From Roseomonas aerilata DSM 19363 (GTDB taxonomy: Bacteria > Pseudomonadota > Alphaproteobacteria > Acetobacterales > Acetobacteraceae), in contig NZ_JONP01000010.1 of the NCBI RefSeq assembly GCF_000711725.1, forward strand, positions 62,001 through 126,000: DNA of 64,000 bases. The letters are read 5' to 3'. Positions 55,084 through 63,917 of the stretch are shown here, in pieces (the stretch's first letter is position 1; the number at the start of each line of letters is the position of its first letter). The notes under the pieces were generated by a model. That model did no database searches and was not told the origin of the DNA. It worked only from the letters and a program-made list of their open reading frames with translations. The translations under genes and the position numbers were made by a program.

Positions 55084-56049
55084 TCAGGCGGCCGCGCGCA
55101 GGTTCAGCCGCTTGGTGAAGGCGGCCCGCCGCATCACCGTGGAGGAGAGCGCGACCGACCCCGTGATGATGACGCCGAGCGCGATATCCTGCGCGTAGTA
55201 GGGCGCGCCCAGCAGGACCAGCCCGTTGCCCAGTGCCTTCAGCATGAAGGCGGCGAGGAGCGTGCCAGGGATGTTGGGCCGCCCCGGCTCGATCATCGTC
55301 ATGCCGAGCAGCACCGCGGCGATGGCGTAGAGGAAGTGGTCACCGGCCATGTTCGGGGCGGCAGAGGAAAGGCTGGCCGCGAGCAGCACCGCCGTGACGC
55401 CTGCCAGCAGGCCCGCGAGCGCAAGGCCCAGGCGCTTCATCCGACGTGTGCGGATGCCTGCCAGCCGCGCCGCCTCGTCGGCCTCACCTGTCGCCAGCAT
55501 GTGCAGGCCGGTGCGCGTGCGCTTCAGGAGGACCCAGGCGAGCAGGCCGATCGCCGCCATCCACCAGATCATGTTCGACACGCCGAGCAGCGAGCCGCGC
55601 GCGAGGCCCGTGAACTCCCGCGGCCAGCGCCCGACGAAGGCAACGCCCTGCGTGATCATGAAGCCGAAGCCCCGCGCGACGGCCGCCGTGCCGAGGGTTG
55701 CGATCAGCGAGGGAACGCCGAGGACTGTCACGGCGAAGCCGTTGACCAGCCCGGCGCCCAGCCCGGTGGCAAGGCCCGCCAGCACGGCGAGTGCCGGCAT
55801 CGTGCCGCCCTGGATCAGCGCGCCCGTCACGACGGCCGCCAGGCTCGCGACGTCGGCGATGGAAAGGTCCAGCTCCGCCGTTGCCAGGGCAAGGGTGAAG
55901 CCGATGGCCAGCACCGCGAGGAAGGCGGTGTCCTTGAGAATGAGGGAGAGGTTGCCGGGACTGGCGAAGTTCTCGGCGAAAGCCCCGAAGAAGAGGAGGA
56001 CGAGGAACCCGGCCAGCGCCGTGCCGAAGCGTGAGAGAAGAGCCGTCAT
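55084..56049 (-). CDS. Sugar ABC transporter permease (RbsC-like)
   Basis: A 321-residue permease with about eight or nine hydrophobic segments (AGFLVLLFFGAFAENFASPGN, FLAVLAIGFTLALATAELDLSI, LAVLAGLATGLGAGLVNGFAV). The conserved ELDLSIADVASLAAV and GLVNGF blocks mark the RbsC/BPD_transp_2 family. I chose ATG 56049; the frame runs upstream to 57132 by chance. It is 184 bases after the FGGY kinase gene on the same strand; that gap shows no gene. Confidence 0.92.
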   Translation of the reverse strand: MTALLSRFGTALAGFLVLLFFGAFAENFASPGNLSLILKDTAFLAVLAIGFTLALATAELDLSIADVASLAAVVTGALIQGGTMPALAVLAGLATGLGAGLVNGFAVTVLGVPSLIATLGTAAVARGFGFMITQGVAFVGRWPREFTGLARGSLLGVSNMIWWMAAIGLLAWVLLKRTRTGLHMLATGEADEAARLAGIRTRRMKRLGLALAGLLAGVTAVLLAASLSSAAPNMAGDHFLYAIAAVLLGMTMIEPGRPNIPGTLLAAFMLKALGNGLVLLGAPYYAQDIALGVIITGSVALSSTVMRRAAFTKRLNLRAAA

Positions 56050-56233
56050 GGGGTGACGATGGCCCGGCAACGCCGCCTTTGCCGCAGGGGAAACCTGCGC
56101 CTGGACAATCCTGCTCGCGCAGCCAACAGCCCGCCCTCCGTGACGATCACACGCCCCCGCGCCACGGTCCTGCGGCGCGTCGGCCGCAGGATGGACCGGG
56201 CGGCGCGGCCCGTCACCCCGGCCGCTCCCGCCG

Positions 56234-57724
56234 TCAGGACGGGGAGCAGAGCGCGGCCAGTTCCGCCGCGCCCGGCCGCAACGCCGCCACCGTCGCGGTC
56301 CAGGCGGCGTAGAGGGGTTCATAGGCGTCGCGGCGCGCGGGGTCGGGCTCGTAGCGGCGTGCCGGACGTGCGAGCGCCTGCTGCGCCGCGGCGAGGTCGG
56401 GAAACATGCCGAGCCCGGCCCAGGCCAGCATGGCGCATCCCAGCAGGCCGGGCTCCGCGGCCTCTCCGACCACGATGGGGCGGTTGGCCACGTCGGCCTT
56501 GATGCGGCACCAGGGCTCGCTGGCCGCGCCGCCGCCACCGAGGCGGATCTCCCGCACGGGGAGGCCAAGCGCGGCCTCCGCGCGCTCAAGAACGGTGCGG
56601 TTGAGGAAGGCGAGGCCTTCCAGCACCGCCCAGGCAAGGTCCGTCGCCTTGTGCCGTCGGTTAAGGCCGAGCCAAGCCCCACGCAGGTTCGGATCCCAGT
56701 AGGGCACTCTTTCCCCTTGAAGGAAGGGGAGGAACAGGGCCGGGGAGGAGTCCCGCGGCAGCGCGAGCAGGCGTTGCAGCCCATCGGCCGCCGGCCCTGC
56801 GCTGCCCTCGGCCAGGAGGCCGAGAAGCCACGGGACGCTGTCCGCGCCAGACTGGCTCGGGCCGCCGATCTGCTGCAGGCCAGGGCCCCAGTCGACCGAA
56901 AGCAGTCCTGGCGCCTCGACCGCCTCGGTGCCCAACGCGCCCAGCACCTCCGTCGTGCCGGAGATGTTGTAGGCCAGGCCAGGGCGCAGCGCGCCGAGCC
57001 CTGCCACGGCCGCCCAGGTGTCGTTGGCACCGGCGAAGACCGGCTGTCCCGCCAGCCCCGCGAGCGCCCCGGGCAGATCGGGCCGGACGGTGCCCAGCAC
57101 TTCTGTAGGCAGGAGGAAGCGCGTCGAGGCAATTGCCGGTGGCAGGCCGATTATTCCTGCCAGACTGCTCTCACCCGGCTGCGGGGCGAGCGTCGCCCGC
57201 AGCCGGGCGCCCGACACGCTGTCCGTGGCCATGCGCCCGGTGAGGCGGAAGTTGAGGTAGTCCTTGGGGTCGAGGACCGCGTGCAACTGCTCCAGCACGC
57301 GGGGTTCGTGCGCCGCCAGCCATGCCAGGCGTGCGGCGGGATGGAAGGCGTTGAGCTGGGCACGTTCCGGCCAGTCTGCCGGCACGCGAGCGAGCAGGTC
57401 ATCGGCCTCTGCCACCGCGCGCGTGTCGCGGAAGGTGATCGCCGGCCGCAGCACGCGGCCCTCCCTATCGAGGAAGATCTGCGTTCGCGTGAGGCCGCAG
57501 AGGGCGACCCCGCGGACAAGGTCGAGATGGGCATCGCTCTGCGAGAGAGCCTCGACGGCCTGGAGAAGCAGGCGCCACCAGTGATCGGGATCGACCTCCG
57601 TCGCGGTGGCGCCACCCGGCAGGTCGGCCGCCGCGGTCGCCTCAGCGACCGTCCGCCCGGCGGGGTCCAGAAGGGCGGCGCGGAAGGTGGTCGCGCCGAG
57701 ATCGCAGGCGAGGATGAGGCTCAT
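56234..57724 (-). CDS. FGGY-family carbohydrate kinase
   Basis: Phosphorylates a sugar or polyol with ATP, 496 residues. The N-terminal actin-fold motif is LILACDLGATTFRAALLD. PSQSGADSVPWLLGLLA and the C-terminal FGGY block GLAFLNRTVLERAE, then EIRLGGGGAASEPWCRIKADV, follow. ATG 57724 (MSLILA) is the better start; ATG 57736 is in frame. It stands first in a run with the CUT2 importer, so uptake followed by phosphorylation is likely. The substrate cannot be named. Confidence 0.9.
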   Translation of the reverse strand: MSLILACDLGATTFRAALLDPAGRTVAEATAAADLPGGATATEVDPDHWWRLLLQAVEALSQSDAHLDLVRGVALCGLTRTQIFLDREGRVLRPAITFRDTRAVAEADDLLARVPADWPERAQLNAFHPAARLAWLAAHEPRVLEQLHAVLDPKDYLNFRLTGRMATDSVSGARLRATLAPQPGESSLAGIIGLPPAIASTRFLLPTEVLGTVRPDLPGALAGLAGQPVFAGANDTWAAVAGLGALRPGLAYNISGTTEVLGALGTEAVEAPGLLSVDWGPGLQQIGGPSQSGADSVPWLLGLLAEGSAGPAADGLQRLLALPRDSSPALFLPFLQGERVPYWDPNLRGAWLGLNRRHKATDLAWAVLEGLAFLNRTVLERAEAALGLPVREIRLGGGGAASEPWCRIKADVANRPIVVGEAAEPGLLGCAMLAWAGLGMFPDLAAAQQALARPARRYEPDPARRDAYEPLYAAWTATVAALRPGAAELAALCSPS

Positions 57725-57954
57725 GGGAGCTGTCATGCATGGATCGGGCTTGAGTCCAAGGTGGGGGCGCGTGGTGCAGGAACTGTGCGCGCCCGCCCTG
57801 ATGCGGCGCCGGCTGATCGTATCCGCTGGCGGGCGACGGCAGGTCTGGCGCGCACCGACGGCAGCCAGACTGCCGAGCCACCCTGTTCAAGGCATTGCCG
57901 TGGGCCGCCCGCCTCCGTGGGCAGCCGGCATGGTCACAAGTCTGCGCGGCCAGC

Positions 57955-58908
57955 CTACCGTACCAGGTTCATCTCCCGCAGGAAGGAGGCGGCGTTGCGG
58001 TATTCGGCGGACAGGCGCTCGCCGAAGGCTGCGGCGTTCAGGGGCGGCGCGATCTGGCCGGTGTTGGCAGCCATGGCGCGGTAGCCCTCGCTCCGCACGG
58101 CGTCGAGGCAGGCGGCCTCCAGCCGCTGCACCAGCGCGGGGGGCGTACCCTTCGGGGCCATGATGCCGCCGAAACCGCGCCAGTCCACCTGATAGCCAAG
58201 CTCCTTCAGCGTGGGCACCTCGGGCAGGCTGGGCTGCTGCTCATCCGCCACCACCGCGAGCGGGCGGATGTCCGTCCCGCGGATGGTCGCATAGGTCGGC
58301 ATCGAGAAGGCGAGCGCGCCGGACTGGGTGTCGAGGATCATCTGGGGTGAGCTGCGGTAGGGCACATGCGTCATCCGCGCCCCCGCGAGCTTCGACAGTT
58401 CCAGCGCGACGAGGTTGCCGACCGTGCCGGGGCCCGCATCGCCCCAGGAGATCCTCTCGGGCCGCGCGCGGCCGTCCGCCAGCAGCTCGGCGACGGAGCG
58501 ATAGGGAGAGTTCGCGGGGACGCCCAGGACAAAGATGTTCTCGAAAGTCTGGCACACCGGCTGGAGCGCGCCCCAGGCGTAAGGGAGGTTTGGCACGAGG
58601 AAGGGCAGCGTGGTGAGCATGCCGGACGGGCCGAAGTAGAGGGTCGCGCCGTCCGGGCGGGCCGAGGCGGCCGCGGCGGCGCCGACCGCCCCTCCCCCGC
58701 CATCCCGGTTCAGCACCACCACGCTCGCGCCGCCGCCGAGCGCGGCGCGCATCGCCTCCGCGAAGGGCCGCGCCATGATGTCCACCACGCTGCCGGCGGA
58801 GAAGGGCACGATCAGCGTGATGTTGCGCGGCACTCCCTCCTGGGCCAGTACGGGCCCGGCACCGGTGAGGGCCAGCGCGGCCGCGGCCAATACCCGACGT
58901 GCGATCAT
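57955..58908 (-). CDS. Bug-family tripartite tricarboxylate transporter receptor
   Basis: A periplasmic receptor, 317 residues. Signal RRVLAAAALALTGAGPVLAQ is followed by NITLIVPFSAGSVVDIMAR, VVVLNRDGGGGAVGAAAAAS, HVPYRSSPQMILDTQSG and GIMAPKGTPPALVQ. I chose ATG 58908 because GGAAGGAAAA lies upstream; ATG 58935 is in frame. It follows another Bug gene (58963) by 54 bases, so the two are tandem and unlike each other in detail. It ends the meta-cleavage operon; 230 bases separate it from the FGGY kinase start with no gene seen. Confidence 0.9.
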   Translation of the reverse strand: MIARRVLAAAALALTGAGPVLAQEGVPRNITLIVPFSAGSVVDIMARPFAEAMRAALGGGASVVVLNRDGGGGAVGAAAAASARPDGATLYFGPSGMLTTLPFLVPNLPYAWGALQPVCQTFENIFVLGVPANSPYRSVAELLADGRARPERISWGDAGPGTVGNLVALELSKLAGARMTHVPYRSSPQMILDTQSGALAFSMPTYATIRGTDIRPLAVVADEQQPSLPEVPTLKELGYQVDWRGFGGIMAPKGTPPALVQRLEAACLDAVRSEGYRAMAANTGQIAPPLNAAAFGERLSAEYRNAASFLREMNLVR

Positions 58909-58962
58909 CCCGTTTTCCTTCCGTCCTGCCTTCATTCTTCACGCCCCCGCTTCACGTGCGGG

Positions 58963-59919
58963 TTAGGGGCTTAGGTCGATGCCCTTCAGCAGCTCCGCCT
59001 TCTCCGCGACATCGCGCGCAAGGCGCTCGGCAAAGGCGGAGGCGTCGCTGTGGTAGGCGGCCGGCTGCAGGGCGCGTCGCGCGGCGGCGCGGTACAGCTC
59101 CTCCGGCGCGACGGCGGCGCAGGCGGCCTCCAGCACGGCCACGCGCTCGGGCGGCGTGCCGGCGGGGGCCATCAATCCCCCGAAGGAGGTGGGCGCCACG
59201 TCGTAGCCCCCCTCCATCGCGGTGGGCACGTCGGGGAAGGCAGGGTTGCGCGCCGTGTCGAACACCGCGAGCAACCGCATGTCGCTGCGGCCCGAGGCGG
59301 AGCCGAGCACGATGGCGGCGAAGTCGATGCGGCCCGCCAGCGCGTCCGTCATCACCGCGCCGTCGCCGCGATAGGGCACGTGCGTCATCTCGATGCCCGC
59401 GGCGCGCGCCCATTGCAGGATGGCGAGGTGCGGGATGGAGGCGATGCCAAGCGAACCGTAGGTCACGGCGCCCGGCGCGGCCTTCGCGGCCGCCACGAGG
59501 TCGGCCAGGCTGCGGAGCGGTGAGTCCGCACGCACGGCGATGGCCTGCGCGTTGGCGAACATCTGACAGACGGGGCGGAGTGCGTCCGGACGCAACCCCG
59601 AATTCGGCTGCGTCACCGGCAGGACGGAGAGCACCAGCGCCGGCACGAAGGCGAGGGTATAGCCATCGGGCGCCGCGCGGGCGACCGAGAGGGTGCCGAC
59701 CGCGCCCGCCGCGCCGTCGCGGTTCACGACCACGACGGGTTGGCCCAGGCGCTGCGACAGGCCGGCCGCAAGGGCTCGGGCCATCAGGTCGGTCGCCCCG
59801 CCGGCGGCATAGGGGTTGATCACCTGGATCGGCCGCGCAGGGTAGTTCTCCTGCGCCTCCGCCGCGCGCACCGTCGGCAGCGCGAGCAGCGCTCCGGCCA
59901 GGCTCCGCCTGTTGATCAT
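58963..59919 (-). CDS. Bug-family tripartite tricarboxylate transporter receptor
   Basis: A 318-residue periplasmic receptor. Signal RRSLAGALLALPTVRAAEAQ is followed by YPARPIQVINPYAAGGATDLMAR, VVVNRDGAAGAVGTLSVARA, HVPYRGDGAVMTDALAGR and GGLMAPAGTPPERVA. It lies 24 bases after the extradiol dioxygenase gene and is co-transcribed with it. It probably recognises an aromatic or dicarboxylic acid tied to that pathway. No tctAB partner is near. Confidence 0.9.
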   Translation of the reverse strand: MINRRSLAGALLALPTVRAAEAQENYPARPIQVINPYAAGGATDLMARALAAGLSQRLGQPVVVVNRDGAAGAVGTLSVARAAPDGYTLAFVPALVLSVLPVTQPNSGLRPDALRPVCQMFANAQAIAVRADSPLRSLADLVAAAKAAPGAVTYGSLGIASIPHLAILQWARAAGIEMTHVPYRGDGAVMTDALAGRIDFAAIVLGSASGRSDMRLLAVFDTARNPAFPDVPTAMEGGYDVAPTSFGGLMAPAGTPPERVAVLEAACAAVAPEELYRAAARRALQPAAYHSDASAFAERLARDVAEKAELLKGIDLSP

Positions 59920-59943
59920 CGTTTCCTCCCTCGAGCGGCGCTC

Positions 59944-60927
59944 TTACTCGGCGCGGATCACCGCATCGGCCCAGGCGCATCCGGTGGCGAAGGGCGCGGG
60001 GCGTGGGTTGGGCACGCGCACGCCGCGGGCGGCGGCGTCCATGGCGATGGCGCGCATCCTCGCGCGGTCTTCCTCGGGCAGGTTGAAGCGCTCGTGGCCC
60101 CAGAGGGTGGGTCCGTCGAAGGTCTCATGCGGCTGCCAGGTGGCGGGGTCGATGATCTGGCCGCCCCAGCCGTACTCGACGAAGAAATCCGACGGCGTGC
60201 GGGCGTAGAAGGAGGTGACGTGGTCGTTCGTGTGGCGGCCGAGGCCGTAGGCGAGCCGACCTTCCGCGGTGCGGGCGATGTCGTGGCCCTGGCCGACGTC
60301 GTCGAGCGCACCGAGCTCCACCATGAAGTGGTGCAGGCCGGTCTGGCCGGAACCGACCATGGCGAAGGAGTGGTGCCGGCCGTTCACGTGGAAGAAGTAG
60401 AGCGGGTAGGGCTTGCGGGACCAGTCGCTGACGCCGAAGCCGAGCAGGTCGCGGTAGAAGGGCATGAGCGCGTCGGCGTCGGCCACGTGCAGCACGGCGT
60501 GGCCCATGCCGAGCGGTCCCGTGAGGAAGCCGGAGATGGGGCGGCCGGGGGTGAAAGCCATGTCCGCGCGCAGGCCGCCGTGGAAGACCTCCAGCGGCGT
60601 GCCCTGAGGGTCCTGGAAGAGGATGAGGTCGGCCACCTGGCGTTCGCCGGCCAGGGCGCGGCTGCCGCGGGACACCTTCGTGCCCGTGGCCTCCAGCCGC
60701 GCCGCCAGCGCGTCGAGCGCGGCGGCGTCGGCCACTTCCCAGCCGATGGTAGCCGGTGCCGCCTCTTTCGAGACGAGCAGGCGCTGGGCGCGGTCATCCA
60801 TGCGGAAGGCCCGCATGCCGGCGCCGCGGTCGACGCGCTGCATTCCCAGCAGGCCGGTCGCGAAACCCTCCCACTCCGACAACTTGTCGGAGCCGATGAC
60901 CATGTAGCCCAGCGCCCGGATCGTCAT
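59944..60927 (-). CDS. Extradiol ring-cleavage dioxygenase (BphC-like, VOC)
   Basis: A 327-residue type I extradiol dioxygenase cleaving a catechol meta to the hydroxyls. Iron ligands appear as H143 (MGHAVLHVADADALM), H200 (GLHHFMVELG) and E251 (FFVEYGWGG), in the spacing of 2,3-dihydroxybiphenyl dioxygenase. The N-terminal module (residues 1-115) is non-catalytic, as usual. It overlaps the FAH-family gene by 4 bases. With the MhpA-like hydroxylase it forms a plausible meta-cleavage path. Confidence 0.88.
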   Translation of the reverse strand: MTIRALGYMVIGSDKLSEWEGFATGLLGMQRVDRGAGMRAFRMDDRAQRLLVSKEAAPATIGWEVADAAALDALAARLEATGTKVSRGSRALAGERQVADLILFQDPQGTPLEVFHGGLRADMAFTPGRPISGFLTGPLGMGHAVLHVADADALMPFYRDLLGFGVSDWSRKPYPLYFFHVNGRHHSFAMVGSGQTGLHHFMVELGALDDVGQGHDIARTAEGRLAYGLGRHTNDHVTSFYARTPSDFFVEYGWGGQIIDPATWQPHETFDGPTLWGHERFNLPEEDRARMRAIAMDAAARGVRVPNPRPAPFATGCAWADAVIRAE

Positions 60928-61778
60928 GACACGGCTTCTTCCACCACGGGGTTGCGGAGCACGCCGATGCCCGAGATCTCGACCTCGGCGACGTCGCCGG
61001 GCTTCATCCAGAGGGGGGGCGTGCGCTTCATGCCGACGCCGCCCGGGGTGCCCGTGACGATGACGTCGCCGGGCAGCAGGGGCAGGATCGTCGAGAGGTA
61101 GACGATGATCTGCGGGATCGGGGTGATCAGCAGGTCGGTCGTCGTGTGCTGGACCACCTGGCCGTTGAGGCGGGTTTCCAGCGTGAGCTTGGAGGGGTCG
61201 GGGATCTCGTCCGAGGTGACGAGCCAGGGGCCGAAGCCGCCGGTGCCGGCGAAGGTCTTGCCGGCCGTGAACTGCGTCGTGTGGCGCTGCCAGTCGCGGA
61301 TGCTGCCCTCGTTGTAGCAGGAGTAGCCGGCGATGTGCTTCAGCGCGTCCTCCGCCTTGATGTGGCGGCCGCCCTTGCCGATCACGACGGCCAGCTCGCC
61401 CTCGTAGTCGAAGTCGGTGGAGACGCGCGGGCGGATCAGCGGCTGGCCGTGGCCGACCTGGCTGGCGGGAAAGCGGGCGAAGAAGGCGGGGTTGGCGGTC
61501 TGTGCACGGCCAGTCTCGGCAACGTGGTCGAGGTAGTTGAGGCCGATGCAGATGATCTTGTCGGGGTCGGGGATGACCGGGAGGAGCTTCAGGCTGTCGA
61601 AGGGCAGCTTCGGCGCGCCCTTGGCTGCGGCCTCGACCTCCCCGATCAGGTCGGCGGCGATGAGGGTGCGCAGGCCGGAAGCGCGGCCGGCGAAGGCGGC
61701 GGTGAGGTCGGCCACCTCGTCTCCCTGCACCACGCCGAAGCCGGGCTTACCCGCATTTTCAAACGAAACAAGCTTCAT
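60924..61778 (-). CDS. Fumarylacetoacetate hydrolase family protein
   Basis: A 284-residue FAH-fold enzyme. FAH motifs are KIICIGLNYLDHVAETGR, STDFDYEGELAVVIGKGGRHI (the two metal Glu), GYSCYNEGSIRDWQR and VIVTGTPGGVGM. Family members hydrolyse or decarboxylate 2-oxo-3-ene acids made by extradiol cleavage. ATG 61778 has AAAGGACC upstream and fits MKLVSFENAG, the common N-terminus. It follows the monooxygenase gene by 16 bases. Confidence 0.88.
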   Translation of the reverse strand: MKLVSFENAGKPGFGVVQGDEVADLTAAFAGRASGLRTLIAADLIGEVEAAAKGAPKLPFDSLKLLPVIPDPDKIICIGLNYLDHVAETGRAQTANPAFFARFPASQVGHGQPLIRPRVSTDFDYEGELAVVIGKGGRHIKAEDALKHIAGYSCYNEGSIRDWQRHTTQFTAGKTFAGTGGFGPWLVTSDEIPDPSKLTLETRLNGQVVQHTTTDLLITPIPQIIVYLSTILPLLPGDVIVTGTPGGVGMKRTPPLWMKPGDVAEVEISGIGVLRNPVVEEAVS

Positions 61779-61794
61779 CAGTCGGTCCTTTTGG

Positions 61795-63285
61795 TCAGAG
61801 CGCCTCGGCGAGCGCCCGCATGTCGTCGGTGTTGCGCGCCGCGCCCAGCACATGCCGGTCGGGGCGGAGCAGGACGGCCTGGGCATCCAGCCCGTCCAGC
61901 ATCGCCGTGACTCCCGGGCTTGCCTCGGCCACCAGCACGGCTCCCCCCGCCGAGAGGCGGTCGAGGAGTTCGTGCGGGAGGCCTGCGGCGAAGCCCGGGC
62001 GCATCACGGCGGCGAAGCGTAGCCCGACATGGTCGTCGAGCCATAATTGGTTGGCGAGGCGGGGCTGGGGAGGCAGGACGCCGGCGTCCCGCGCCCAGCC
62101 GGCGGCGAGGCCGGGGCCGAGGGCGGGGCGGATGGGAACCAGCCGGTCCGCGGTGCCGCCGGACAGGGCCTCGGGGGTGAGAACGGATTCCATGGCCTTG
62201 GCGTTGATGAGGCCGCCGAGGCGGACGGCCTCGCGGATATAGCCCCTCGCATGCGGGGCGCGCTCGGTGCCGTAGGTGTCGAGGAGAGAGTCGGACGCCT
62301 CTCCACGGAGGACGCGGGCGAGCTTCCAGGCGAGGTTGGCGGCATCCCGGATGCCTGCGCACATCCCCTGGCCGAGGAAGGGCGGCGTCTGGTGCGCGGC
62401 GTCGCCGGCGATCAGCAGGCGGCCCCTCCGCCAGCGGCGCGCGACGGTGCTGTGGAAGGTGTAGATGGCGGAGCGCTCGATGGTCGCATCCTCGGGCGTG
62501 ATCCAGCGGGCGAGGAACTGCCAGGCGGCCTCGGGGCGCGAGAGGGCGGCGAGGTCGTCCTCGTCGCGCAGCGCGATCTCCCAGCGGCGGCGGTTGCCGG
62601 TGCCGCGCACGTAGGTCGCGGGGCGCCTGGGATCGCAGTGCTGGACGGAGTGGTCGCCGAGGTCGGGGCGCGGGCGGGTCAGGATGGCATCCACGACGAG
62701 CCAGCGCTCGTGGAAGCCGAGATCCTCCATCGCCTCGCCGATCCAGCGGCGAACGAGGGAGCGGGCGCCGTCGCAGCCGACGACGTAGCGGGCGCGGGCC
62801 TCGCCGGGCTGGCCGTTGGAGAGGTCCTCGAAGCGGAGGCGGACCGAGTCCTCGCCGGGCTCGAGGGCGAAGACCTCGGCACGGTTGCGGAGCTCGACGG
62901 AGGGGAAGCGGGCGGCGCCCTCCCGCAGCACCTTCTCCAGGTCGGGCTGGTGGAAGCGGTAGGAGATGTTCCAGCCGTGCGGGCCGACCGAGGAGGGGCG
63001 GGACCAGTCGAGGAGGAGGCGGCCGCTCGCGTCCACGAAATGCATGCCGGGCGAGACATGGGTGTGCGGCAGGATGGCCTCGGCGAGGCCCATCGACTGG
63101 AAGATGCGCATTACCTCGTCGTCGAAATGGACGGCGCGGGGCAGGTGGTAGGCGGCGGCCTCTCGCTCGAGCACGAGGGTGGTCAGGCCCATGGCGCCGA
63201 GCAGGTTGGCGAGGGCGGCGCCGACGGGGCCGTAGCCGATGATGGCGACGTCGTGGACGGGCGTTTCCGGCGGGGGCGCGGTCAT
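61795..63285 (-). CDS. FAD-dependent aromatic hydroxylase (MhpA-like)
   Basis: A 496-residue flavoprotein monooxygenase of the 3-(3-hydroxyphenyl)propionate hydroxylase/PHBH family. FAD motifs are DVAIIGYGPVGAALANLLGAMG (residues 12-33), the DG motif VGCDGARSLVRRW, and the GD motif LIAGDAAHQTPPFLGQGMCAG. It probably hydroxylates a phenol to the catechol that the dioxygenase opens. ATG 63285 overlaps the stop of the NTF2-like gene (4 bases). C-terminal thioredoxin-like domain is present in shortened form. Confidence 0.9.
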   Translation of the reverse strand: MTAPPPETPVHDVAIIGYGPVGAALANLLGAMGLTTLVLEREAAAYHLPRAVHFDDEVMRIFQSMGLAEAILPHTHVSPGMHFVDASGRLLLDWSRPSSVGPHGWNISYRFHQPDLEKVLREGAARFPSVELRNRAEVFALEPGEDSVRLRFEDLSNGQPGEARARYVVGCDGARSLVRRWIGEAMEDLGFHERWLVVDAILTRPRPDLGDHSVQHCDPRRPATYVRGTGNRRRWEIALRDEDDLAALSRPEAAWQFLARWITPEDATIERSAIYTFHSTVARRWRRGRLLIAGDAAHQTPPFLGQGMCAGIRDAANLAWKLARVLRGEASDSLLDTYGTERAPHARGYIREAVRLGGLINAKAMESVLTPEALSGGTADRLVPIRPALGPGLAAGWARDAGVLPPQPRLANQLWLDDHVGLRFAAVMRPGFAAGLPHELLDRLSAGGAVLVAEASPGVTAMLDGLDAQAVLLRPDRHVLGAARNTDDMRALAEAL

Positions 63286-63917
63286 GCGGCGGTCTCCAGC
63301 CAGGCCATGGCCTCGGCGCGCAACGCAGCCTCGGCGGGGCTGCCGCGGCCGGGGAGGTCGTGAGGGACGGTGCGGCCGGCCTTGCGCAGGCGCCAGGCGA
63401 TGAAGCGGTGGCCGGGGGCGTCGTCCGCCAGTTCCTCGGCGCGGATGGAAAGCTGCGCGCCGGGGATGGCCGGGGCCATGCTGTCGTGGTCGTAGAGGGC
63501 GACGCGGTCGAGCACGCGCCAGATGCCGTCCTCGCGGCGCTGGATGCGATCGAGGAAGCGTATGATGGTCTCGCCGACGACCTCCACGCCCTCCACCGTG
63601 CCGCGCATGAACAGGAGGACGTCGGTCTCGGCAACGGCGTGGGGGCCGTTCAGGGCGATGCGGGTGCCGGCCATGGCGTGCTTGGAGAAGGAGACGCTCG
63701 GGCGGGCGCGGCAGGTCTCGACGAAGCCGGCATAGGGGCCGTTGAACCAGGAGACGGCGATGTGGCCCTCCGGGTGGAAAAGATCGGCCAGGGTGTCCCA
63801 GTCGCCGCTGTCCCGGGCGAAGCCCCAGGCCTGGATGAGCCGGCGGATGGCGGCGAGATCGACCTCCTCCACCGCGGAGAGGGGTTTGCCGGGGTGGGGC
63901 ATGGGGCGAGGCCTCAT
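63282..63917 (-). CDS. NTF2-like (SnoaL) protein
   Basis: A 211-residue NTF2-fold protein: LAAIRRLIQAWGFARDSGDWDTLADLFHPEGH, abbreviated here to its key WDTLADLF, then VSFSKHAMAGTRIALNG and ETIIRFLDRIQRREDGIWRV. Family members are small hydrolases, isomerases or binding proteins beside aromatic oxygenases. ATG 63917 overlaps the stop of the gene upstream (ATGA), supporting that start; ATG 63902 is possible. Confidence 0.75.
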   Translation of the reverse strand: MRPRPMPHPGKPLSAVEEVDLAAIRRLIQAWGFARDSGDWDTLADLFHPEGHIAVSWFNGPYAGFVETCRARPSVSFSKHAMAGTRIALNGPHAVAETDVLLFMRGTVEGVEVVGETIIRFLDRIQRREDGIWRVLDRVALYDHDSMAPAIPGAQLSIRAEELADDAPGHRFIAWRLRKAGRTVPHDLPGRGSPAEAALRAEAMAWLETAA

